Assembly: GCA_964292325.1 (NCBI GenBank)
Contig: CAXYVG010000167.1
Coordinates: 1 to 5,356 of the forward strand
Direction: 5' to 3'
Length of the DNA: 5,356 nt
Source: CTSoil-075 sp964292325
Lineage (GTDB): Bacteria; Bacillota; Negativicutes; DSM-13327
Shown here piece by piece: positions 1-5,353 of the stretch. The translations under genes were made by a program, and so were the position numbers. The notes below the pieces were generated by a model. It did not search any database. It saw only the letters and a list, made by a program, of their open reading frames with translations, and was not told where the DNA came from. Each line of letters begins with the position of its first letter. Position 1 is the first letter of the stretch.

Positions 1-107
1 TTTCGGCGTATTATGTCGCGTTGTTTTTTAAAAATACTAGTTATGCAAAAGACTCCTTAGTATAAGCAGTTTAAATGCGGAATTTATAGCAAATATTAAA
101 CGATATA

Positions 108-137
108 TGTTATAATTAAAAAAAGTAAATGAGGTGA
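108..137 (+). promoter_or_regulatory. Extended -10 promoter and ribosome binding site of the MCP gene
   Basis: TGTTATAAT at 108-116 is a perfect extended -10 box (TGn plus TATAAT). No good -35 hexamer lies 16-18 bases upstream, which fits an extended -10 promoter of the housekeeping sigma type. I see no sigma-28 (flagellar) promoter. GAGGTGA at 131-137 is a strong Shine-Dalgarno sequence placed 5 bases before the TTG at 143. It overlaps the alternative GTG at 134 and so argues against that start. Positions 1-107 hold no gene I can support. Confidence 0.6.
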
Positions 138-142
138 TTAAT

Positions 143-1795
143 TTGTCGATTAAAACAAAGTTGATAGCAGTAACCGTTTTATTGGTTGTCTTTATATTGG
201 GTTTACTAGGAATCAATTTGTACACTTTTTCATTAATAAAAGGTGATGCGCCATCAATAAACCTTTCAGGTAATATGCGGTTTCGTGCGTATAAAATAGG
301 TTTGTTAAGTGATCAATACTTATATGCGTCTAACGATAAAAAAGCATCAATTGCGCAAGAAATTGAAAGTGAAATTAAGACATATGATAAGATCGTGGCA
401 GGTTTTGAAAAAGGTGATATTGAACTGAATTTGCTTCCAATAGAAGACCCAGAAGTTAAACAACAATATCTTCTTGTCAGCGGAGAATGGAAAAAATACC
501 GTCAATTAGTTTTGAATTCAATGAAAAACAGCACTATAGAAGAAGTTGAAAAAGTAAATTACGCCGTTCCTGGCTATGTTTCCGAAGTAAATAAACTTGT
601 CAATTTACTAGACCAAAGCGCACAGAAAAAAATTGATACTTCGAAGCAGCTTCAATTAGCAATAGCAACTTTAGGCGTACTTGTAGCTACAGGTGCATTT
701 TTCGTCATCATCACTATGGTTATTAGACCGATTCGAAAATTAGCAGTATCATTTGAACAGGTCGCAACGGGCGAAGGTGATCTAAGAGTTCGTTTGGATG
801 AAGACCGTAAAGATGAAATCGGTGAAGTGACTCGATACTTTAACATTTTTGTTGGCAATGTTCAAAGAATAATAGGAGTCTCTCAGGATACTGCTGAAAG
901 AGTTAAACAGTTGGCGAATTTGCTCTCAAGAGCCAGTGAAGAAAGCAGCAAAGCTGTTGAACAGGTGGCGGTTGCAGTGCAGGATGTTTCAGAAGGTGCT
1001 AATCGCCAAAATGAAAATATGAATCAATTGGCGCGTAATACGAATGAAGTTGCAGATGGCATGAACAAGATGGCAGAGCATGCGCAAGAGGCATCTTTGT
1101 TATCGGAAGAATCGCAGAAGAAAGCTATTTATGGCGATGAAAATGCTGGCATCGTAAATGAACGTACCGAACAGTTGAAAAAAACTGTCGACGAGGTTAC
1201 GAACAATGTTAATCTTCTTGATGAACACTCTCAAGATATTAGCCAGATCATTGATTTGATTAAAGCCATATCGGGACAAACTAATTTGTTGGCTTTGAAT
1301 GCTGCAATTGAAGCAGCGAGAGCTGGTGAGGCAGGACGTGGATTTGCCGTAGTAGCTGAAGAAGTTCGTAAATTAGCAGAACAGACGAATGTAGCGGCGA
1401 ATAGTGTGACCGGAAAAATCACGCAAATGCAGCAACAGGTTGGGATGGTGAAAAATGCCAATTTCTTGCTGGGCGGTGAATTGACGCATATTGAAAAAGC
1501 TGTTGTGGATTTAGAGTCCGCCTTGCGTGAGATAATGGAGTCCTCAGAAAGCAGTAAAATAGCTGTAGAAGAAATTACTCTTCTTAATAAACATGTTTCC
1601 GGAAATTTTGCAGAAATTGCAGATTCTTCTCAAATAATTGCCCAAGCATCACGTCAGATTGCTGCGCAATCTGAAGATTCTGCAGCGGCAATTGAAGAAC
1701 AAACGGCTTCGATAGAAGAGTTTACGGCTACAGCGCATCAATTAACGCAAATGGCGGAAGAAATGAACGAAATGGTATCAAAATTCAAAGTTTAA
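143..1795 (+). CDS. Methyl-accepting chemotaxis protein with PilJ/NarX-like sensor domain
   Basis: A transmembrane chemoreceptor that should bind a ligand outside the membrane and control the CheA/CheW kinase complex. The TTG at 143 is preferred (550 aa, starting MSIKTKL) because GAGGTGA sits 5 bases upstream; the in-frame GTG at 134 lies inside that ribosome binding site. Order: TM1 at about residues 7-29, extracytoplasmic domain 30-169, TM2 170-194, HAMP from about 195 to 247 (RPIRKL at its start), then the long cytoplasmic coiled-coil hairpin. The kinase-contact tip around residues 386-415 is highly conserved (AIEAARAGEAGRGFAVVAEE). A514 to S523 (AAIEEQTAS region) matches the methylation-site consensus. 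The sensor domain begins with DAPSINLSGNMRFRAYKI (35-52), resembling the P-box of NarX/NarQ and PilJ-type receptors. There is no CheR-tethering pentapeptide; the C-terminus MVSKFKV is common in Bacillota receptors. No che or flagellar genes are adjacent. Family certain; ligand inferred. Confidence 0.96.
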   Translation: MSIKTKLIAVTVLLVVFILGLLGINLYTFSLIKGDAPSINLSGNMRFRAYKIGLLSDQYLYASNDKKASIAQEIESEIKTYDKIVAGFEKGDIELNLLPIEDPEVKQQYLLVSGEWKKYRQLVLNSMKNSTIEEVEKVNYAVPGYVSEVNKLVNLLDQSAQKKIDTSKQLQLAIATLGVLVATGAFFVIITMVIRPIRKLAVSFEQVATGEGDLRVRLDEDRKDEIGEVTRYFNIFVGNVQRIIGVSQDTAERVKQLANLLSRASEESSKAVEQVAVAVQDVSEGANRQNENMNQLARNTNEVADGMNKMAEHAQEASLLSEESQKKAIYGDENAGIVNERTEQLKKTVDEVTNNVNLLDEHSQDISQIIDLIKAISGQTNLLALNAAIEAARAGEAGRGFAVVAEEVRKLAEQTNVAANSVTGKITQMQQQVGMVKNANFLLGGELTHIEKAVVDLESALREIMESSESSKIAVEEITLLNKHVSGNFAEIADSSQIIAQASRQIAAQSEDSAAAIEEQTASIEEFTATAHQLTQMAEEMNEMVSKFKV

Positions 1796-1875
1796 GTAGA
1801 ATGTGTTGAAAAGGATAATAGTACCTCGAAGGTTATAATAATGATGGTGATAAAATTAATCAATAAGATACGAAC

Positions 1876-1920
1876 TGAACGATAGCTGCAGTAAGATTTG
1901 TCCGCGGCTCGTTCATTTTC
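1876..1920 (+). terminator. Probable Rho-independent terminator of the MCP gene
   Basis: TGAACGA (1876-1882) pairs with TCGTTCA (1909-1915), and GCTGC (1885-1889) pairs with GCGGC (1904-1908) with one G-U pair and a two-base TA bulge. The loop is 14 bases and the stem is followed by TTTTC (1916-1920). It lies 80 bases after the MCP stop and no gene intervenes, so it most likely ends the MCP transcript. The T-run is short, so efficiency is uncertain. Confidence 0.6.
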
Positions 1921-1944
1921 TAAGTAAATCCATCAGGGCAAGAT

Positions 1945-1993
1945 AGAGCATTTTCTGCAGTGATTCGTCATTGTAGAAGATGCTCTTTCATTT
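1945..1993 (+). terminator. 19-bp hairpin with UUCG tetraloop, second terminator or structured RNA
   Basis: Bases 1945-1963 pair with 1968-1986 across all 19 positions, closed by TTCG (1964-1967). Three of the pairs are G-U wobbles when read as + strand RNA; on the minus strand the same positions would be A-C mismatches. The structure is therefore better suited to + strand RNA. A weak T-rich run (TTCATTT, 1987-1993) follows. It could be a backup terminator for the MCP gene or the core of a small RNA. The hairpin is certain, its role is not. Confidence 0.55.
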
Positions 1994-2107
1994 AATCGAT
2001 TTACGCACTCGCAGCAAAGTTATTCTTTTACTTATAGCACGATAACGCATCAATATGCCTATCGAATATGTTATATATGAAAAGATATATTATTTAGTTG
2101 ATGACAT
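1994..2107. other. Intergenic stretch without recognisable gene
   Basis: AT-rich DNA between the second and third hairpins. No ORF with a ribosome binding site was seen. The only promoter-like string is TGTTATATA at 2069-2077, similar to the extended -10 boxes before the MCP and ettA but without a -35 match. If used, it would drive a very short transcript ending at the hairpin 2108-2143. Confidence 0.3.
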
Positions 2108-2150
2108 AAGAATTCACAGGCCTCAATTGGCATGTGGATTCTTGTTATAT
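2108..2150 (+). terminator. Hairpin with terminator character upstream of the MerR gene
   Basis: AAGAATTCACA (2108-2118) pairs with TGTGGATTCTT (2133-2143) with a single U-G pair. After a G/A mismatch, GCC (2120-2122) pairs with GGC (2129-2131) around a six-base loop. The 3' side runs into TTGTTATAT, a modest T-rich tail. It most likely ends an RNA started in the gap and insulates the merR promoter about 90 bases downstream. Confidence 0.5.
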
Positions 2151-2237
2151 AAGGAAGAAAAATGATCATTGTGATACTAAAGATTTATTTGTGTGTCTAT
2201 TAAAAACTTAGTTTTCAGAGTAATAAACAGTACCTTA

Positions 2238-2273
2238 TTAAGATTATGAAAAAGGGTCGTATACTAATCTTAA
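2238..2273 (+). promoter_or_regulatory. Probable merR promoter overlapped by a perfect 9-bp dyad (candidate operator)
   Basis: TTAAGATTA (2238-2246) and TAATCTTAA (2265-2273) form a perfect inverted repeat with an 18-base centre. TATACT (2260-2265) is a good -10 box, and TTAAGA (2238-2243), inside the left arm, is a possible -35 at 16 bases spacing. The dyad thus covers the promoter of the next gene. MerR proteins bind dyads between -35 and -10, so autoregulation is a reasonable inference. The 18-base centre is wider than in many MerR operators, so the true half-sites may be parts of these arms. Confidence 0.5.
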
Positions 2274-2301
2274 CCTAGGTTGCTTGGAAAAAATAAGTCT
2301 T

Positions 2302-2306
2302 GGGGG
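2302..2306 (+). promoter_or_regulatory. Ribosome binding site deciding the MerR start
   Basis: GGGGG (2302-2306) lies 7 bases before the ATG at 2314. The upstream in-frame TTG at 2284 would add ten residues (MEKISLGGNL) that do not belong to the MerR fold, and it has no comparable purine-rich sequence. The ATG at 2314 is therefore preferred. Confidence 0.6.
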
Positions 2307-2313
2307 TAATTTG

Positions 2314-3114
2314 ATGCTGCCTATAGGCGAATTTTCAAAAATATGTAACGTTACAACCAAAACACTAAGATATTATGATGAAATCGGTTTGCTTAAGCCG
2401 GCTATTGTCAACGAGCATAACGGCTACCGCTACTATGATGTTGTGCAACTCAAAACGATTCTTTTTATCAACAAACTGAAAACGTATTGCTTCTCACTAG
2501 AAGAAATAGAGGAAGTGTTGAGAGACCAAAGCGAGGAAAAATTATCTCGACTGATCAGGCAAAAGCAAAAACTTATTCGGGAAAAAATGGAAAACTATAA
2601 TTATGTCCTACATCAACTCAATGAAGATATTCTAAACTTGGAAAGGGGTATAGACCTTATGGCATATTTAGATAATATCAAAGTGGAACTGATTGAAACA
2701 GAGCCGAAAAATATTCTGTTTTCACGGCAAAAAATGAGTATTGATGAATACTGTAAATATTTCGGCAAACTGTTTGCAGCTGTAGCGAAAGAACAATTGA
2801 CATGCATTGGAGCACCTATCGCTATTTATCACGATGAGGAATTTGATCCAACAAATAATGATACTGAAATTGCCATTCCTATTGTTGAAAGAGTAAAAGG
2901 AACCCGTGAATTAGCGGGCGGATTATGTGTGAAAGGGGTGCATAAAGGTCCGTATTCAGAGTTGCCGTCCACATATGCAAAAATAGTGCAGTGGATGGAG
3001 ACTGATAAATACAAATTAGTCGCTCCACCCTATGAAATTTATGTAACAGACCCTGAAAAGACGATTTCTCCAGAGGATTATATTACTGAAATATATTTTC
3101 CTGTGAAGAAGTAA
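2314..3114 (+). CDS. MerR-family transcriptional regulator with GyrI-like effector-binding domain
   Basis: A 266-aa DNA-binding regulator of the BmrR/BltR type, which in known members activates transcription by twisting promoters with an overlong spacer after binding a small, often hydrophobic or cationic, compound. Residues 1-45 form the MerR helix-turn-helix and wing: IGEFSKICNVTTKTLRYYDE, then IGLLKP and GYRYYD. Residues about 46-70 continue the DNA-binding domain. Residues about 72-112 are a charged dimerisation helix. Residues about 122-266 are a GyrI-like/AraC effector domain, shown by GGLCVKGVHKGPYSELPSTY (202-221) and the closing DPEKTISPEDYITEIYFPV. E259 in TEIYFP lies where acidic ligand-contacting residues occur in such domains; this placement is by memory, not alignment. 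No transporter or drug-modifying gene is adjacent, so the target is unknown. A perfect dyad over its promoter suggests autoregulation. Family call secure, ligand unknown. Confidence 0.93.
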   Translation: MLPIGEFSKICNVTTKTLRYYDEIGLLKPAIVNEHNGYRYYDVVQLKTILFINKLKTYCFSLEEIEEVLRDQSEEKLSRLIRQKQKLIREKMENYNYVLHQLNEDILNLERGIDLMAYLDNIKVELIETEPKNILFSRQKMSIDEYCKYFGKLFAAVAKEQLTCIGAPIAIYHDEEFDPTNNDTEIAIPIVERVKGTRELAGGLCVKGVHKGPYSELPSTYAKIVQWMETDKYKLVAPPYEIYVTDPEKTISPEDYITEIYFPVKK

Positions 3115-3160
3115 AATAAAGACGAGAGGCCTTTGCTATGGAGGTCTCTCGTCTTTATTT
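3114..3160. terminator. Strong bidirectional Rho-independent terminator
   Basis: The 19-base arms at 3114-3132 and 3142-3160 are complementary at 18 positions, with one G-U pair, around a nine-base loop. The arm begins at the last base of the merR stop codon. Both ends are A/T-rich (TTTATTT after the + strand stem, TTTATTTTAC after the minus-strand stem), so it can terminate in both directions. It closes the merR transcript and would stop any minus-strand RNA coming from 3161-3420. Confidence 0.85.
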
Positions 3161-3182
3161 GAAAAATATGTAGCTGAATGAC

Positions 3183-3299
3183 TCAACTTTCGCACCTCAA
3201 AAATAACTTTAAAGCCTTGCTGTTCATGTGGTAAAAGATACAAACCAGCGCTATGGCACAGGCAGAAGCGAACGCTAAAAGAACTATACCAGGCGCCAT
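3183..3299 (-). CDS. Possible small single-span membrane protein, unrecognised
   Basis: A 38-residue reading frame beginning MAPGIVLLAFASACAIALVC, followed by a short basic, Cys-containing tail (FLRCES). Residues 4-22 would form one membrane helix. It is followed on its own strand by the bidirectional terminator 3114-3160. Against it: there is no Shine-Dalgarno sequence before the ATG, only a weak AGGA further upstream that serves an ATG in a different frame, and no family was recognised. It lies in a locally GC-richer patch (31/60 at 3241-3300). It may be a real small protein, a gene remnant, or chance. Confidence 0.2.
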   Translation of the reverse strand: MAPGIVLLAFASACAIALVCIFYHMNSKALKLFLRCES

Positions 3300-3362
3300 T
3301 CTTAAACCGGAATACCATTGTGTTGTCCTGAGCTATGTTGCGTGTGTTGCGATGACGGGGTA

Positions 3363-3418
3363 TGTTATAATTATATGCAGATAATTGCACTCGTTTTTAT
3401 AAAAAACTTAAGAGGTGA
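3363..3418 (+). promoter_or_regulatory. ettA promoter (extended -10) and ribosome binding site
   Basis: TGTTATAAT at 3363-3371 is a perfect extended -10 box, identical to the one before the MCP. No convincing -35 is found at 16-18 bases. It predicts a leader of about 45 bases. GAGGTGA at 3412-3418 is the ribosome binding site, 4 bases before the ATG at 3423. Positions 3161-3362 otherwise hold only the weak minus-strand small ORF. Confidence 0.6.
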
Positions 3419-3422
3419 GTAA

Positions 3423-5105
3423 ATGAGTCAAGAAATAGACAAAATTATTTATTCCATGATCCGTGTATCTAAAAAACACGGGCAGAAAGAAGTCCTCAAG
3501 GATATTTCGCTCTCTTATTTTTACGGAGCAAAAATTGGTGTGCTGGGTCTGAACGGATCCGGCAAAAGCTCGCTCCTTAAAATACTGGCTGGCGAAGATC
3601 AGAGCTTTGAAGGTAAGACCGTTCTCGCTCCCGGCTACACCATCGGTTACCTTCCTCAGGAACCGTTGGTGGATGAAACCCGCACCGTGCGCGAGGTGGT
3701 GGAAGAAGGCTTAGCGGAACTGGTTCAGATTCGTGACGAGTACGAAGCCATCAACGCCAAATTTTCCGAGCCCATGGAACCGGATGAAATGGACGCGCTT
3801 ATCACCCGCCAGGGTGAAGTGCAGGATCTTATGGACAGTAAGGATGTCTGGGAACTCGACTCCAGGCTTGAAATGGCCATGGACGCCTTGCGCTGCCCTC
3901 CGCCGGACACATCGGTTTCGGTGATTTCGGGCGGTGAACGCCGTCGGGTGGCCTTGTGCCGCCTGCTGCTGAAAAACCCGGACATCCTGCTGCTGGACGA
4001 ACCCACCAACCACCTGGACGCTGAATCGGTATCCTGGTTGGAACGTTTCTTAAAAACTTTCCCCGGTACTGTAATTGCCGTAACCCACGACCGTTACTTC
4101 CTTGACAACGTGGCTGGCTGGATTCTTGAACTTGATCGCGGTCGCGGCATTCCCTGGCAGGGCAATTACTCTTCCTGGCTGGAACAAAAGCAACAACGTC
4201 TGGCCAATGAAGAAAAAAGCGAATCCGAACGTCAGAAGACCTTGGCCCGCGAACTTGAGTGGATCCGCATGGCCCCCAAAGGACGCCACGCCAAGAGCAA
4301 AGCCAGGATCAACGCTTATGAAGCCCTGCTTTCACATGAGTCTGAACGCTTGGGCAAGGATTTGGAAATATACATTCCACCGGGTCCGCGCTTGGGCAAG
4401 ATTGTCATTGAAGCCGAAAATGTCAGCAAAGCTCTGGGCGATAAAGTGCTCGTGGAAAACATGAGCTTCATGATTCCCGCTGGAGCCATCGTCGGTATCA
4501 TCGGCCCAAACGGAGCCGGTAAAACCACGCTTTTCAAGATGGTAACCGGACAGGAAAAGCCAGACAGCGGTACCCTGAAAGTCGGCGAAACCGTTAAGCT
4601 GGCTTACGTGGATCAAAACCGCGACTCCCTTGAACCCGAAAAAACCGTCTACGAAGTTATCAGCGACGGCAACGACGTTATCAAGCTGGGCAGCCGCGAG
4701 ATTAACTCTCGGGCTTATTGCGCGCGCTTCAACATCATGGGGCAGGACCAGCAAAAGAAAGTGGATGTGCTGTCCGGCGGTGAACGCAACCGCGTTCATC
4801 TGGCCAAGATGCTGAAAACCGGGGCCAACGTAATCCTCCTTGACGAACCAACCAACGACCTCGACGTGAACACCATGCGCGCCCTGGAAGATGCATTGGA
4901 GAACTTTGCCGGTTGCGTGTTGGTCATCAGCCATGATCGCTGGTTCCTTGATCGCATCGCGAGTCACATCATGGCTTTTGAGGGTGATTCCGTCGTGACC
5001 TTCTTTGAGGGGAACTACTCGGAGTACGAAGCCGATCGCAAAAAACGCCTTGGCAAAGAAGCCGATCAGCCGCATCGACTGAAGTTTAGAAAACTTACCC
5101 GCTAG
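3423..5105 (+). CDS. ettA: Energy-dependent translational throttle protein EttA (ABC-F ATPase)
   Basis: A cytoplasmic ABC-F protein of 560 aa (E. coli EttA is 555). In E. coli EttA binds the ribosomal E site, contacts the P-site initiator tRNA and gates the first translocation by ADP/ATP level. It has two ABC domains and no membrane segments. ABC1: Walker A GLNGSGKS (42-49), signature ISGGE (168-172), Walker B LLLDE with catalytic E193, H-loop H222. The EttA-type arm insertion is at about 95-140. The P-site tRNA interaction linker spans about 245-320 and is rich in Arg/Lys (APKGRHAKSKARINAYEALL). ABC2: Walker A GPNGAGKTT (361-369), signature LSGGE (450-454), catalytic E475, H-loop H504. The C-terminus RLGKEADQPHRLKFRKLTR is typical of EttA. 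All catalytic residues are present, so it should be active. The first ~38 codons are AT-rich like the upstream DNA while the rest is GC-rich. It has its own promoter and stands alone. Confidence 0.95.
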   Translation: MSQEIDKIIYSMIRVSKKHGQKEVLKDISLSYFYGAKIGVLGLNGSGKSSLLKILAGEDQSFEGKTVLAPGYTIGYLPQEPLVDETRTVREVVEEGLAELVQIRDEYEAINAKFSEPMEPDEMDALITRQGEVQDLMDSKDVWELDSRLEMAMDALRCPPPDTSVSVISGGERRRVALCRLLLKNPDILLLDEPTNHLDAESVSWLERFLKTFPGTVIAVTHDRYFLDNVAGWILELDRGRGIPWQGNYSSWLEQKQQRLANEEKSESERQKTLARELEWIRMAPKGRHAKSKARINAYEALLSHESERLGKDLEIYIPPGPRLGKIVIEAENVSKALGDKVLVENMSFMIPAGAIVGIIGPNGAGKTTLFKMVTGQEKPDSGTLKVGETVKLAYVDQNRDSLEPEKTVYEVISDGNDVIKLGSREINSRAYCARFNIMGQDQQKKVDVLSGGERNRVHLAKMLKTGANVILLDEPTNDLDVNTMRALEDALENFAGCVLVISHDRWFLDRIASHIMAFEGDSVVTFFEGNYSEYEADRKKRLGKEADQPHRLKFRKLTR

Positions 5106-5119
5106 GAAGCTGCTGAAAA

Positions 5120-5149
5120 CCCCGGATGTTTGCAGTCAAAAATCCGGGG
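5120..5149. terminator. GC-rich inverted repeat just after ettA
   Basis: CCCCGGAT (5120-5127) and ATCCGGGG (5142-5149) form a perfect 8-bp stem with a 14-base loop, 14 bases past the ettA stop. On the + strand it is followed by G's, not T's. On the minus strand it is followed by TTTTC (from AAAA at 5116-5119). By that criterion it is a better terminator for minus-strand RNA, though it could also cap the 3' end of ettA mRNA. Confidence 0.5.
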
Positions 5150-5150
5150 G

Positions 5151-5202
5151 GGTGCAATAATGCTGCGTGGTGCAATAATGCTGCGTGGTGCAAGGTGGTG
5201 CA
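5151..5202. repeat. Short tandem repeats containing GGTGCA
   Basis: An 18-base unit, GGTGCAATAATGCTGCGT, occurs twice back to back without mismatch (5151-5168, 5169-5186). The next seven bases (GGTGCAA, 5187-5193) begin a third copy that then diverges, and GGTGCA recurs at 5197-5202. The four GGTGCA words start at 5151, 5169, 5187 and 5197. This is either a slippage-made minisatellite or an array of protein-binding sites such as recombinase arm sites; no integrase gene is visible. Confidence 0.8.
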
Positions 5203-5289
5203 TTGCATCAATAAGTAATTACAGTGCCAGTGATTTCAAGGGTTTGCGGAGATGCAGGCCTTTTTTAATGTGCTAAAAATGCATTTGTT

Positions 5290-5353
5290 GCCCTCTTAAA
5301 TAGAACAGACGGCGGTTCCACGCCGAGGGCTCGTTGTGCGGGTCTGCTTTTTT
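5290..5353 (+). terminator. Terminator-like structure with alternative helices at the right edge
   Basis: CAGAC (5306-5310) pairs with GTCTG (5342-5346), directly followed by C and six T's (5348-5353), giving a terminator shape. Inside it GGCG (5311-5314) pairs with CGCC (5321-5324). A different helix, GCCCTC (5290-5295) with GAGGGC (5325-5330), crosses the CAGAC/GTCTG helix. The two could form a pseudoknot or exclude each other. No coding sequence was recognised at 5203-5356; the short minus-strand open frames running off the edge are not supported. Confidence 0.4.

Noticed and set aside
1..60. Open frame from the left edge to TAG at 58-60, and a GC-rich string before a T-run (25-30) that could be the tail of a terminator
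   Set aside because: Only 19 residues with no recognisable protein signature, and the possible stem is cut by the window edge, so neither can be supported.
134..142. GTG at 134 as the MCP start
   Set aside because: It lies inside the GAGGTGA ribosome binding site; the TTG at 143 is correctly spaced from that site and gives the usual MSIKTKL beginning.
2284..2313. TTG at 2284 as the MerR start
   Set aside because: No ribosome binding site, and the ten extra residues precede the normal MerR beginning; the ATG at 2314 has GGGGG at 7 bases.
3253..3384. A 43-residue + strand frame (MAQAEANAKR...) overlapping the ettA promoter
   Set aside because: No ribosome binding site, runs through the extended -10 box and shows no family resemblance; likely a chance frame.
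4332..5075. Long minus-strand open frame of 247 codons inside ettA
   Set aside because: It is antisense to a fully intact EttA with every catalytic motif; long antisense frames are common in GC-rich coding DNA and this one shows no domain of its own.
5311..5324. GGCGGTTCCACGCC as a tRNA T-arm
   Set aside because: The loop has the wrong size and no acceptor, D or anticodon arms can be placed around it.
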